From: DAOPKN01 sp035391225
Lineage (GTDB): Bacteria > Thermotogota > Thermotogae > MWEM01
DNA: 32,390 bases
Assembly (NCBI GenBank): GCA_035391225.1
Contig: DAOPKN010000026.1
Location: 1-32,390 of the forward strand
Reading direction: 5' to 3'
The notes below the pieces were generated by a model that saw only the letters and a list, made by a program, of their open reading frames with translations, ran no database searches and was not told where the DNA came from. A program made the translations under genes and the position numbers. Positions 1 through 8,504 of this stretch are shown in pieces (positions within the stretch are counted from its first letter, which is position 1; each line of letters begins with the position of its first letter).

Positions 1-428
1 CTGTTGTGCTTCTTCTGAGTTCGTGTATCATCTTTAAACCGGTGAAGATCCCGAAAATTTGGACGGGACGGGCGGACTTGAATGTAATGATGGGGGAAAG
101 GGCAGCTATAGAGGGTTTGTCTTACCCGTTTAAAATGACCCTGGATTTTGACTGGATTTTGGATAGTTCCAAGATTAAGGGTGGAACGATTCTGTTCGGA
201 CCTGGTTCTGCAACTGGAAGCAGGATAACGTACGATGCCTACGAGTTCACCATTACCGGTGGGAGTTACAACGAGGAAACCAAAGTCCTGCGCGTTACTT
301 GTACGGAAAAAGACGTCAGCTGCAACTTGGTTTTCGAGGGAACAGTAAATACGGGAAGTACGCCCAATGAAGTGACGGGCAATGTAACCGGTGATAATGC
401 CGGAGAATTTGACGCCACAGCTTTATAA
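1..428 (+). CDS. Putative lipoprotein, 5' end outside the window
   Basis: The reading frame is open from the window edge to a TAA at 426-428, so the true start lies upstream. The visible part begins with hydrophobic residues ending in Leu-Ser-Ser-Cys. This looks like the end of a lipoprotein signal peptide with its lipobox, and would place the protein on the outer face of the cytoplasmic membrane. The remaining 130 or so residues are rich in Gly, Thr, Ser and Val with alternating hydrophobic residues, which suggests a small beta-rich domain. I recognise no family or catalytic motif. No clear terminator separates it from the promoter of the next gene. The GTG at position 6 is probably internal rather than the start. 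Confidence 0.6.
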   Translation, partial: VVLLLSSCIIFKPVKIPKIWTGRADLNVMMGERAAIEGLSYPFKMTLDFDWILDSSKIKGGTILFGPGSATGSRITYDAYEFTITGGSYNEETKVLRVTCTEKDVSCNLVFEGTVNTGSTPNEVTGNVTGDNAGEFDATAL

Positions 429-440
429 CCGATAAATTGT

Positions 441-470
441 TTCTTCGCCGCTTCGTAAATATGGTATAAT
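441..470 (+). promoter_or_regulatory. Promoter of the spoVS operon
   Basis: A perfect TATAAT lies at 465-470, preceded by TGG (462-464), giving an extended -10. The -35 is weak: TTCTTC at 441-446 with an 18-base spacer. Transcription would start near 477, leaving a short leader with the ribosome-binding site AAAGGAGG before the ATG at 511. Confidence 0.7.
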
Positions 471-510
471 CCATGCGTCATTCGCATTCTCACCAAAGGA
501 GGAACAGAAG

Positions 511-798
511 ATGGAAGTATTAAAAGTCAGTTCCAATTCCAATCCTAACAAAGTTGCTGGGGCAATTGCCGGTGAGCTGGGCAAGAATCAGAGCGTGGAG
601 TTGCAGGCCATTGGTGCGGGAGCCGTGAATCAATCCGTCAAAGCAGTTGCCATTGCCCGGAGGTTCCTGGAAGAGCAAAACCGAGACCTCTACATGGTCC
701 CAGGGTTTGAGGATGTCACCATTGATGGAGAAACCCGAACCGCCATTTCCATCAAAGTTTGTTCCTTGGAGAAAAATCAAGAAATAGAAAATGGATGA
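511..798 (+). CDS. spoVS: Stage V sporulation protein S homologue (SpoVS)
   Basis: This 95-residue protein matches SpoVS along its whole length. It has the MEVLKVSS start, the GAGAVNQSVKAVAIAR core near residues 36-51 and the IDGETRTAISIKV segment near 71-83. Bacillus SpoVS is about 86 residues. It is a small Alba-like protein needed for late sporulation in Bacillus, but it also occurs in non-sporulating Thermotogota and Deinococcota. A general nucleic-acid-binding or regulatory role is therefore more likely here than sporulation. The ATG follows a strong AAAGGAGG. The stop overlaps the start of the next gene by 8 bases, so the two are translationally coupled. Confidence 0.93.
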   Translation: MEVLKVSSNSNPNKVAGAIAGELGKNQSVELQAIGAGAVNQSVKAVAIARRFLEEQNRDLYMVPGFEDVTIDGETRTAISIKVCSLEKNQEIENG

Positions 799-1033
799 AG
801 AAGAAATTGAAGCAGTATCCATAGCCTGCGAAGAGGATTTGCGCCTCAGAGAAATTCTGGGGCGTATTTTGTCGATGGCACCCGAAGAGAAGAACACGTT
901 CAAAACCAAGATGCACTTGTTTTTCCTGGGCAAGGAGAAGGAACCGGGGAATGAGATGATGCGCATGTTCTTTCGTATTGCCCTTGATACCCAAAAAGCC
1001 CGTCTGGTTGCTCGAAAAATCGGATTGGAATAA
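791..1033 (+). CDS. Small hypothetical protein, coupled to spoVS
   Basis: An 80-residue, highly charged and mostly helical protein starting with an acidic MDEEEIE. I do not recognise a family. Its ATG lies inside the last codons of spoVS (8-base overlap), and the reading frame runs cleanly to a TAA 18 bases before the next gene, so it is almost certainly translated. There is no signal peptide or membrane segment, so it should be cytoplasmic. The coupling suggests equimolar production with SpoVS and possibly a shared job, but that is inference from position only. Confidence 0.75.
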   Translation: MDEEEIEAVSIACEEDLRLREILGRILSMAPEEKNTFKTKMHLFFLGKEKEPGNEMMRMFFRIALDTQKARLVARKIGLE

Positions 1034-1051
1034 TCGAACTGGGAGGTAGCC

Positions 1052-1678
1052 ATGGTACCTGTACACCTGTTCCTCGCACACTGTATTTCCGAATACTCGT
1101 TTTCCAACCCCATGCACCTGTATCGCAACAAGAAATGGACCGACCTGGCCAAGCACAGTATCTGGATGTTGTTGGTCTTTCTGGCTTTTTCGTTCGATGT
1201 GCTGTTTTCCAGCGTGGGGGGCCTGCTGATCTTTCTTGGAGCGTGTGCCATGCACTTTGGGATCGATGTTTTGCGGGTGAAGAATCAAAACCAATGGTTG
1301 GTGGAGGGGCTTTCCCTTTCCCTTTTCCTGGTGTACGCGCTCGCGTTATCCTTTCCCTTTGCCGCATCCTACGTTTCGCCCTACTTTGCCCTGTACCTTA
1401 CCGGCATGGTTTGCGTTTCCGTGATTCCCACCCAGCTTTTCCGCATGCTCGGGGTAGTGGATCGCAACGCAACCGAATCCGAGGGGATTTCGGAGCGCTT
1501 GGCGCTTTTCATCTTCCTGTTGGCGGGGCAGTACTGGTTTGCACTTATCGCCACGGTGGCTGCTTTCCTGTATCGTTCCTTCATGCCTGGGCTCAAACCC
1601 ACCAAGCTGTGGTGGCTTAGCCCGCTGCTGGGATGGACGCTTCCGTTCCTCTTCAAATGGTTCATTTTTGGCTTCTGA
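1052..1678 (+). CDS. DUF3307-like integral membrane protein
   Basis: A 208-residue protein with about five hydrophobic segments (near residues 36-51, 55-70, 85-103, 109-127 and 150-172). The N-terminal LFLAHCISEY, the HFGIDVLR around residue 68 and the later ERLALFIFLLAGQYW resemble the conserved spots of DUF3307 membrane proteins (His-containing helix 1, H..ID and an ER..IF..LAGQ segment). Function of that family is unknown. A strong GGAGGT sits 5 bases before the ATG. It lies 18 bases after the small hypothetical gene, so it is the third gene of the spoVS operon. Confidence 0.65.
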   Translation: MVPVHLFLAHCISEYSFSNPMHLYRNKKWTDLAKHSIWMLLVFLAFSFDVLFSSVGGLLIFLGACAMHFGIDVLRVKNQNQWLVEGLSLSLFLVYALALSFPFAASYVSPYFALYLTGMVCVSVIPTQLFRMLGVVDRNATESEGISERLALFIFLLAGQYWFALIATVAAFLYRSFMPGLKPTKLWWLSPLLGWTLPFLFKWFIFGF

Positions 1679-1682
1679 TTTG

Positions 1683-1691
1683 TGATATAAT
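1683..1691 (+). promoter_or_regulatory. Extended -10 promoter for the 581-residue membrane protein
   Basis: TGA-TATAAT at 1683-1691 is a perfect extended -10 starting just after the preceding stop codon. There is no good -35 (TTCATT at 1661-1666 would need a 19-base spacer), as is common for extended -10 promoters. The leader would run from about 1698 to the GTG at 1742. This promoter may also serve the downstream transporter genes. Confidence 0.6.
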
Positions 1692-1741
1692 CGACTGACT
1701 CGAACCACCTGCCACCCAAAAGTTGCTGGAGGAGATAGCGA

Positions 1742-3487
1742 GTGAAAAAACCCCTTTTTCTTTTTTTCCTGTTTCTTCTTATCCTATCGGGATTTTCTTT
1801 GGCAAATCCCTTCGAGGAATCGACGGAAGTTTTTATTCAGCTGGTGGACGAGTACCGGAAAGGGGAAGGACCTGTCATCCATGAGCTCGAATTAATGTCC
1901 CTTTACCGGAAGTACCGCCTTGCCTTCATGGGGGGGGTACAAAACGAAGAAAAATTCTTCGATGTGGACAAGCTTCTGGAAGCAGTGTTTGAGAAGTACC
2001 AGAAGGGGGATTTCACGTACGATTTGGCGTTTGCCGCTTTCTTGGGTTATGTTTCCTCGGGGCTTTTCAACGTTTCCTTCGATGTGATGCGCCTGAACCA
2101 GTTCCCGCCCTTCTACAAAACTTTCCACTCCTTTGGAGAAACCATTCGAAACGAAGCCATCGGGTTCTTCTCCTTGTGGATTGGATACGGGATAGGTCTC
2201 GTGGAGGAGAAACCAGAGGGAGATTTTCCGATTGAAGCTCCCGTTCAGCGCCTACGTATTCGCTACCGTCTTTCCTTTACCCCCGACCCGGATGTTTTCC
2301 CACTTCTCTTGGATTCCATTACTCCAGAGGTACGGGAACGCCTTTTGGAAGCCGTGAAAAGGGTGCAGCGGGAAATTTCTTCTTCCACTACCCCGGAAAC
2401 CCTGCAAACATTGATTCGCCGCAATGCGTTGTACGCCGCTTTTCCCATCACGGAGTCGATGACCAACGAGCAAGAGAACACGGCAAAATTGTTCTCTCGT
2501 GCTGCGGAAAGCTTGGGTTCGCTCTTTTGGATCCGCTTCCCTCTTTTCCTCGTCCTTCTTGCTTTCACGTGGTTTTTCAAAAGGCCCTGGTTTTCCAAGC
2601 TGTTGGGGTTGGTCTTCCTGTTCGAGGTGGTTGCACTCCTTTTCAGCCGCGGACTCTTTCTTTCACCGGTGGATTCAACCCTCTACGGACTTCTTTCCTG
2701 GTCCTTGTTTGGCTTTGCCATCCTGCTGTTCCTGGGAAGGCTTTTCAACCCCAAAATCCGTTCGCGAATCGAGGTAGCGCACCTCTTCCTGCTTCTCTTT
2801 GTGCTTTCGTTGTTCCTTTTGCCGGTTTTCCATTCGCCCAAAGCACTGTTAATGGATGAAAACCCCGATTTCTACGGTTCTCCCTTCTATTCCTTCTTGC
2901 AGGAAGAACTCTTCGGATGGGAAAAAGCGTACCTTGTGGATCCCCTTAACCACTTGAATCGTCAGGGGAAGTTGCAGGAAAGCTCCGTGGTGGCCCTCGA
3001 GAAACGTTTCCAGAAAGTACTCGGGTTCTCGGGGCAAACTTTGCGTCAGGATATCCAAGCTTTCCTGCCAGCAATGTTGGCCAGGCCAGTCGTTTCGGCG
3101 AACTCTGCCCTGAACATTCCTGCGCGCCTGGAAAACGTGGTACAACAAGCGCTTTCCGAACCTCCCTCCGCTCCCAACGTCCGCTTCTTCCAGACACAAA
3201 AGGGGGGATGGCTTAGTTTCGTTGCCATGGTGGGGGTGTCGTGCATCGTGATCCTGCGCTTGCGGGCAAAAACGTTGCTGCTTTGCTTTTTGGGGTTAGC
3301 ACTCGTGCCGATCCTCTTTTTGCCATGGGGAACCTTCTACATTTTCGTGGAAGAAGGATTCGATTTTATCCGGGTTGGTTCTCTTCCCCCCTTTTGGCTT
3401 TTCCTTTTGTTCGCATATGCTTTTCTTGCACTCTCGTTTTTCTTTTCATCATCCATTCTACCATCCAAACTTTCGAAGGAGGTTTGA
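1742..3487 (+). CDS. Orphan multi-pass membrane protein with signal peptide
   Basis: A 581-residue protein of no family I recognise. The GTG start is set by CTGGAGGAG just upstream. A typical signal peptide or first membrane helix covers residues 1-22. A soluble, charged region of about 230 residues follows, then four hydrophobic helices (roughly 255-365), a second soluble region (about 370-485), and three or more helices at the C-terminal end (about 488-575). The protein thus alternates membrane blocks with two sizeable domains that are probably outside the membrane. It ends 3 bases before the nucleoside-binding protein gene, whose ribosome-binding site lies inside its last codons. This favours cotranscription with the transporter, although a functional link is unproven. 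Confidence 0.75.
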   Translation: MKKPLFLFFLFLLILSGFSLANPFEESTEVFIQLVDEYRKGEGPVIHELELMSLYRKYRLAFMGGVQNEEKFFDVDKLLEAVFEKYQKGDFTYDLAFAAFLGYVSSGLFNVSFDVMRLNQFPPFYKTFHSFGETIRNEAIGFFSLWIGYGIGLVEEKPEGDFPIEAPVQRLRIRYRLSFTPDPDVFPLLLDSITPEVRERLLEAVKRVQREISSSTTPETLQTLIRRNALYAAFPITESMTNEQENTAKLFSRAAESLGSLFWIRFPLFLVLLAFTWFFKRPWFSKLLGLVFLFEVVALLFSRGLFLSPVDSTLYGLLSWSLFGFAILLFLGRLFNPKIRSRIEVAHLFLLLFVLSLFLLPVFHSPKALLMDENPDFYGSPFYSFLQEELFGWEKAYLVDPLNHLNRQGKLQESSVVALEKRFQKVLGFSGQTLRQDIQAFLPAMLARPVVSANSALNIPARLENVVQQALSEPPSAPNVRFFQTQKGGWLSFVAMVGVSCIVILRLRAKTLLLCFLGLALVPILFLPWGTFYIFVEEGFDFIRVGSLPPFWLFLLFAYAFLALSFFFSSSILPSKLSKEV

Positions 3488-3490
3488 AAA

Positions 3491-4492
3491 ATGAAGAAAC
3501 TTTTGGCAGTTCTCCTGGCAATGTTCCTGGTTTTCACTTTTGTAGGTGCGTACACCGTGTCCATGGTAACGGATACCGGTGGATTGGGAGACCAGTCTTT
3601 CAACGATGGCACCTGGAACGGGGTTCTTTGGGCGCAGGAAGAATTTGGCGTGGAAGGAAAAGTCATCCAATCCCGCGAACAGGCAGACTACATCCCCAAC
3701 CTCTCCAAGGCAGCGGACGAGTCTGAAGTTGTTATCGCCGTGGGTTTCATGATGCAAGATGCTCTGCAACAAGTTGCAGCTCAGTTCCCCGACACCAAGT
3801 TCATTGGAATCGACTTTGATCTTTCTGGAGCTGGCCTTCCCAACGTCAAAACGTACACTTTCAAGGAACACGAATGTGCGTTCTTGGCAGGGTACCTTGC
3901 AGGAATGATGAGTGAAACGGGCCAGGTTGGGTTCGTTGGTGGAATCAAGGTTCCCGCGGTTGCTCGGTTCGAAGTAGGATACCGCGCGGGCGTGAAGATG
4001 TGGAACATGGTTTGGGACGAAGACGTGGAAGTGCTGATTGGATACACCCAAACATTTACTGATGCCCAAATGGGAAAGAACCTGACGGAGGCCCAGTATT
4101 CCCAGGGCGCTGACATTGTTTTCGCCGCAGCAGGCTTGTGTGGGCTGGGAACGTTCGAAGCCGCGAAATCTGCCGGGGACGGCTATTTCGCCATTGGGGT
4201 TGACGTTGATCAGGACCACCTGGCTCCTGGAAAAATCCTCACTTCCGCCATGAAGGGTCTGGCCGTTTCCTCTTTCGTGGGAATTGCCGACGCGTACGAG
4301 GGGTACTTCGAACCCGGTCACGAGGAACTTGGCTTGTTGGAAGACGGTGTTGGACTCAGCGAAATGAAGTACACCAAGGACATCATTCCCCAGTTCCTCT
4401 TACTGGAAATCGAGGGACTCAAAGCAATGGCTGTCGATGGTGAGCTGGAAATCCCTGCCACCGAAGAAGAATTGGCCGCGTTTGGCGAATAG
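3491..4492 (+). CDS. BMP/PnrA-family nucleoside-binding protein of an ABC importer
   Basis: A 333-residue substrate-binding protein of the BMP (Bmp/TmpC/PnrA) family, whose known members bind purine nucleosides outside the cell. An N-terminal signal peptide (about residues 1-20) ends in VGA-YT, with no lipobox Cys, so the protein would be secreted rather than lipidated. Family landmarks include DTGGLGDQSFND at 28-39, ALQQVAAQFPDTKFIGID in the first lobe, HECAFLAGYLAGMMSE near residue 127, and VGFVGGIKVPAV. The ATG follows AAGGAGG. A strong hairpin lies behind the gene and before the ATPase gene, a usual way to make more binding protein than transporter. Confidence 0.93.
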   Translation: MKKLLAVLLAMFLVFTFVGAYTVSMVTDTGGLGDQSFNDGTWNGVLWAQEEFGVEGKVIQSREQADYIPNLSKAADESEVVIAVGFMMQDALQQVAAQFPDTKFIGIDFDLSGAGLPNVKTYTFKEHECAFLAGYLAGMMSETGQVGFVGGIKVPAVARFEVGYRAGVKMWNMVWDEDVEVLIGYTQTFTDAQMGKNLTEAQYSQGADIVFAAAGLCGLGTFEAAKSAGDGYFAIGVDVDQDHLAPGKILTSAMKGLAVSSFVGIADAYEGYFEPGHEELGLLEDGVGLSEMKYTKDIIPQFLLLEIEGLKAMAVDGELEIPATEEELAAFGE

Positions 4493-4500
4493 TTCGGTAA

Positions 4501-4528
4501 CTGGCTCCCCTTTGGGGAGCCAGCTTTT
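4501..4528 (+). terminator. Intra-operon hairpin after the binding-protein gene
   Basis: CTGGCTCCCC (4501-4510), a TTT loop and GGGGAGCCAG (4514-4523) form a perfect 10-bp stem followed by CTTTTC. The T-run is short. It therefore looks like a partial terminator or an mRNA-protecting hairpin that raises binding-protein output relative to the ATPase and permeases. Confidence 0.75.
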
Positions 4529-4590
4529 CATCTGGGGAACCAATCGTTTCGTTGGTTTTCCAGGTGAATTGAAAAACCCTCGGAGGTGAT

Positions 4591-6162
4591 GTGTTGCCTT
4601 TCCAAATTCCCGAGCCTTCTGCGTATTCCCGGTATGCGGTTGTCATGAAAAAAATCCGGAAGCAGTTCCCCAAGGTTCTTGCCAACGATGACGTGGATCT
4701 TTACGTGGAACGTGGAGAAATCCACGCCATCGTGGGAGAAAATGGGGCAGGAAAGTCAACCTTGATGAACCAACTCTACGGGCTCTACTCCCCGGATTCC
4801 GGTGAAATCCTTGTGGGGGGGGAAGAAGTGGTGATCCACGGGCCCAAGGATGCCATCAACGCCGGAATTGGAATGGTCCATCAACATTTCATGTTGGTCG
4901 GTCCATTAACCGTTGCGGAGAACATCGTTTTGGGAAACGAACCCGTGGGCGCCATGGACGTGTTTCGCTACCAAAAAGCTCGCCAGGAGGTGCAAAAAAT
5001 CTCCCAAGCGTATGGGCTCACCGTGGACGTGGATGCGCGCATCGAAGATCTTCCGGTGGGCTCGCAACAGCGAGTGGAAATTTTGAAGACACTGTATCGT
5101 GGTGCGGAAATCCTGATCCTGGATGAACCTACCGCGGTGCTTACTCCGCAGGAAACCGAAGACTTGTTCCGCGTGCTGAAGAACCTGCAGAAAAATGGAA
5201 AAACTGTCATCTTCATCACCCACAAGCTCAACGAAGTCATGGCTGTGTCGAATAATGTAACCGTCATGCGATTGGGAAAAGTGACCGGACGGATTCCCAC
5301 GAGTGAAACGAGCCCTCGGAAGCTGGCCAACATGATGGTGGGGCGCGAGGTGCTTCTGCGGGTGGAGAAGTCCCCACACAAACCCGGTTCCGAAATCCTA
5401 CGCGTCGATTCCCTGAAAGTGAAGGACAATCGCGGGCTCATGGCGGTAGAAGGTGTGTCGTTTACCCTACACGAAGGAGAGATCCTGGGAATTGCTGGGG
5501 TGGCGGGAAATGGGCAAACCGAACTCATTGAATCGCTCGCTGGCTTGCGAAAAGCCGATTCGGGTTCGGTTTTTTTCGAAGGTGCAGACATCACGCAGAA
5601 GGCCCCACGCGATATTCGCGAACTCGGGATCTCCCATATTGCCGAAGACCGCTTCAAGTATGCAATGGTTCGGGAATTTTCTGTTGCCTTCAACATGGCT
5701 CTTGGTCGCCATTACAAGCACCCATTCGCAAAAAGTGGCTTCTTACGGGAAGAGGAAATCTACCAAAACGCCAAGAAACTCGTGGAGGAATTCGATGTAC
5801 GCCCACGGGAAATCCACATTCTCGCTTCCAACCTCTCCGGGGGAAACCAGCAAAAAATGGTGGTTGCCCGGGAGTTTGCCTACCACCCCAAGTGCATGCT
5901 CGTGGCCCAACCCACCCGGGGTTTGGACATTGGTGCCATCGAATTCATCCACAAAACCTTGATCCATTTCCGAGACAGTAATGTGGGAATCTTGCTTGTT
6001 TCCATGGAATTGGAGGAGATTTTTTCCCTTTGCGACCGCATCCTTGTCATGTACGAAGGTTCTTTCATGGGTGAGGTGAAACCCGATGAAATTTCCTTAG
6101 AAGAGATTGGTCTGATGATGGCGGGTCAAACCTGGGAGCAAGTTGAGGGGGAGAGGGCATGA
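4591..6162 (+). CDS. Nucleoside ABC importer, double-domain ATP-binding protein
   Basis: A 523-residue cytoplasmic ATPase with two fused nucleotide-binding domains, of the RbsA/NupO type. Domain 1 has an intact Walker A GENGAGKS (residues 49-56), a signature-like LPVGSQQR and the Walker B LILDEPTAVLTPQE. Domain 2 starts near residue 270. Its Walker A is degenerate (GVAGNGQTE, no Lys or Ser/Thr) and its Walker B region reads LVAQPTRGLD with Gln where Glu is usual, as in other members of this group; the signature LSGGNQQK is good. GGAGG (4582-4586) serves either the GTG at 4591 or the TTG at 4594, and the second has the better spacing. The stop overlaps the next start as ATGA. Confidence 0.95.
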   Translation: MLPFQIPEPSAYSRYAVVMKKIRKQFPKVLANDDVDLYVERGEIHAIVGENGAGKSTLMNQLYGLYSPDSGEILVGGEEVVIHGPKDAINAGIGMVHQHFMLVGPLTVAENIVLGNEPVGAMDVFRYQKARQEVQKISQAYGLTVDVDARIEDLPVGSQQRVEILKTLYRGAEILILDEPTAVLTPQETEDLFRVLKNLQKNGKTVIFITHKLNEVMAVSNNVTVMRLGKVTGRIPTSETSPRKLANMMVGREVLLRVEKSPHKPGSEILRVDSLKVKDNRGLMAVEGVSFTLHEGEILGIAGVAGNGQTELIESLAGLRKADSGSVFFEGADITQKAPRDIRELGISHIAEDRFKYAMVREFSVAFNMALGRHYKHPFAKSGFLREEEIYQNAKKLVEEFDVRPREIHILASNLSGGNQQKMVVAREFAYHPKCMLVAQPTRGLDIGAIEFIHKTLIHFRDSNVGILLVSMELEEIFSLCDRILVMYEGSFMGEVKPDEISLEEIGLMMAGQTWEQVEGERA

Positions 6163-7226
6163 AAACGAACCTTCGAAGAGTGTTGATTCCGATTGTTTCG
6201 GTTTTCATTTCGCTTCTGGTGGCATCGGTCATCATCCTCTGGATCGGCGAGGGAGGTTTCGGCGAAAGGTTCGTTTTCCTGGGAGATGCCTATCGTGCAA
6301 TGCTCAAAGGAGCCTTTGGAGATACCGCCGCATGGATGGATACCATTATCAAGATGACCCCCCTGATTTTGACGGGGCTTGCTGTGGGTTTCGGTTTCCG
6401 TGCGGGTGTGTTTAACATCGGTGCAGAGGGGCAAATGGCAATGGGTGCCCTCACAGCAACCCTTTTCGCGGTAAATGCCTCTTCTTTTCCCGCTTTCATT
6501 GCCATTCCCCTTACGGTGATCGTGGGAATGCTTGCGGGTTCCGTGTGGGCAGGGATTGCGGGTTTCCTAAAAGCCAAGACCGGTGCCCACGAAGTCATTA
6601 CCACGATCATGCTCAACTGGATCGCCTACAACATAACCAATTGGGCGGTTTCGGGACCATTCAACGATGGTCTGAACAACCCGAGAAGCCCCGAAATCGC
6701 CGAAGCCACGAAGTTACCCAACATTTTGTCTTCCCAAGCCACTTTCATGTCTTACGGGATTTTGATCGCCATCGCGGCCGCTGTTGTGATTTACGTGATC
6801 CTGTACAAGACTTCCATGGGGTACGAGATCAAGTCGGTAGGCTTCAACCCCTATGCCTCGGAATATGGAGGAATCAACGTTTCCAAAAATATCATCCTTA
6901 CGATGGCCATCAGTGGAGCCCTTGCAGGGCTTGCGGGGACCCTTGAATCCATGGGCCTGTACTACCGTTTCTATGGCACCCTCACTTCAGGAAAGGGCTT
7001 CGATGGGATTTCCATTGCGTTGATTGGCCAGAATAACCCCTTTGGCATCATTTTTGCTTCCTTGCTGATCAGTGGGCTTCGCACGGGGTCCAACCAGATG
7101 CAATACGTGGGCGTCCCGAAGCACATCGTCACCATCATCCAGTCCATCATCATTTTCCTGGTGGCTGCAGAACGTATCATCACAAGCCTACTTCGTTTGG
7201 ATAAGCGGAAAGGAGGTGCCGCATGA
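6159..7226 (+). CDS. Nucleoside ABC importer permease 1
   Basis: A 355-residue integral membrane permease of the branched-chain amino acid/ribose type (BPD_transp_2), similar to NupP/YufP partners of BMP-type binding proteins. The segment GFGFRAGVFNIGAEGQMAMGA and the later HEVITTIMLNWIAYN and GKGFDGISIALIGQNNPFGI are typical. About eight to ten hydrophobic helices are visible. The N-terminal helix precedes a soluble stretch (about residues 30-60), a layout usual for the longer of the two permeases. Its start overlaps the ATPase stop (ATGA), and its own stop overlaps the next permease in the same way, so the subunits are translationally coupled. Confidence 0.95.
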   Translation: MKTNLRRVLIPIVSVFISLLVASVIILWIGEGGFGERFVFLGDAYRAMLKGAFGDTAAWMDTIIKMTPLILTGLAVGFGFRAGVFNIGAEGQMAMGALTATLFAVNASSFPAFIAIPLTVIVGMLAGSVWAGIAGFLKAKTGAHEVITTIMLNWIAYNITNWAVSGPFNDGLNNPRSPEIAEATKLPNILSSQATFMSYGILIAIAAAVVIYVILYKTSMGYEIKSVGFNPYASEYGGINVSKNIILTMAISGALAGLAGTLESMGLYYRFYGTLTSGKGFDGISIALIGQNNPFGIIFASLLISGLRTGSNQMQYVGVPKHIVTIIQSIIIFLVAAERIITSLLRLDKRKGGAA

Positions 7227-8182
7227 GCTGGCTGGTAGCCCTTTGGGAAACGTTTACGAATCCCGTGTTCTACAAGTTAACATTGAGCGCGGCTACCCCG
7301 TTGATTTTCGCGGCCCTTGGGGGGGTATTCAGCGAGCGAACCGGGGTGACCAACATCGCCTTGGAAGGGATCATGCTCATGGGTGCTTTCATGGGGGTAG
7401 CGGGAACATTCCTCTTTGGAAGCCCTTGGATTGGCTTACTTTTGGCCATTGTTTGTGGGATGGGATTGGCGCTTCTCCATGCCTGGGCAAGTATCAACTT
7501 CTGTGCGGACCAGATCGTGAGTGCCACCGCCTTGATCCTCCTTGCACAGGGCTTGACCGGATTCTTGTTGGAACCGATTTTTGGGCAACCGGGTTCCACT
7601 CCCATTTTCCCGAAGATTCCCGAGGTAAAGCTCACGTTCCTGGGCACTGATTCGTTCCTGTACCGCATGATTGGTTCGCTTAGCCCATTGGTGTATATCG
7701 CCTTTCTTTTGGTCATCGTTTCCTGGTTTCTCATCTACAAAACACGGTTGGGGCTACGCATGCGTGCCGTGGGAGAAAACCCTGAAGCCGCGGATACACT
7801 GGGGGTAAACGTGTTCCGGATCCGCTACTTTGGTGTCATCATGAGCGGTTTTTTTGCCGCTTTGGGGGGCGCATACTTGAGTATCGGGGAGCTGGGGCAG
7901 TTCACCGAAAACATGACGGGGGGAAAAGGGTTTATTGCACTGGCTGCCATGATCTTGGGGAATTGGAAACCGGCAGGGGCTATGTGGGCTTGCCTCCTTT
8001 TTGGGGTAGCACAGGCCTTAAACCAACAACTGCAGTCGAACCCAACACTTGCGATTTCTTCCACAACTAAACCCCTCTTTAACCTTCTTCCCTTTGTGAT
8101 CACGTTAATCGTTGTGGGAGGATTCGTGGGACGAACCCGTGCACCCGCAGCAGATGGGGTTCCCTACGAGAAAAAAGGATGA
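7223..8182 (+). CDS. Nucleoside ABC importer permease 2
   Basis: A 319-residue partner permease of the same superfamily, similar to NupQ/YufQ. Characteristic stretches are GGVFSERTGVTNIALEGIMLMGAFMG near residue 32, HAWASINFCADQIVSATALILLAQG, the cytoplasmic loop TRLGLRMRAVGENPEAADTLGVN, and GELGQFTENMTGGKGFIALAAMILGNW. About eight membrane helices can be drawn. It would form the channel with permease 1. The ATG overlaps the previous stop and the gene overlaps the MnhG-like gene downstream by 4 bases. Confidence 0.95.
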   Translation: MSWLVALWETFTNPVFYKLTLSAATPLIFAALGGVFSERTGVTNIALEGIMLMGAFMGVAGTFLFGSPWIGLLLAIVCGMGLALLHAWASINFCADQIVSATALILLAQGLTGFLLEPIFGQPGSTPIFPKIPEVKLTFLGTDSFLYRMIGSLSPLVYIAFLLVIVSWFLIYKTRLGLRMRAVGENPEAADTLGVNVFRIRYFGVIMSGFFAALGGAYLSIGELGQFTENMTGGKGFIALAAMILGNWKPAGAMWACLLFGVAQALNQQLQSNPTLAISSTTKPLFNLLPFVITLIVVGGFVGRTRAPAADGVPYEKKG

Positions 8183-8469
8183 TACTCTCGGTTTGCTTTT
8201 GGGTCTTTTCCCTTGCAGGAGTTTGTTTCGTGTTCTTCGGGTCCCTGGGAATGCTTCTTTTCCGGGATAACCTTGTGAAGTTGCATTTTTCCGGGATTTC
8301 CGATACATTGGGATTTACGCTCTTTCTTTTTGCCTTTTGGTGCCAATACCCCGCTTTCTGGTTGAAGTGGCTGGTTTTTCTTGTTTTCGTTGTTTTTTGC
8401 GGTCCCATCACAACGATGGCCATTGCACGAGGGATTTTCGAACGAAACCGACAACAGCGCGGTTTGTAA
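8179..8469 (+). CDS. MnhG/PhaG-like cation antiporter subunit, standing alone
   Basis: A 96-residue protein with three hydrophobic helices. The pattern GMLLFRDNLVKLHFSGISDTLGFTLFLFAF, a central KW-starting helix, and GPITTMAIARGIF closely follows subunit G of multisubunit Na+/H+ antiporters (MnhG/MrpG/PhaG), including the loop between helices 1 and 2 with Arg, Lys, His and Asp-Thr-Leu-Gly. Subunit G normally lies in a seven-gene mnh/mrp cluster, and no other subunit is present in this window. Its ATG overlaps the permease stop (ATGA), tying it to the nucleoside importer operon. A role with ion coupling or as a small transporter accessory is only inference. Confidence 0.78.
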   Translation: MILSVCFWVFSLAGVCFVFFGSLGMLLFRDNLVKLHFSGISDTLGFTLFLFAFWCQYPAFWLKWLVFLVFVVFCGPITTMAIARGIFERNRQQRGL

Positions 8470-8504
8470 AGTCGCATTTCACTTTTGAAAGGAGTGTTCG
8501 AGGA

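Noticed and set aside
511..798. SpoVS as evidence for spore formation
   Set aside because: SpoVS homologues are common in non-sporulating bacteria and no other sporulation gene is present in the window.
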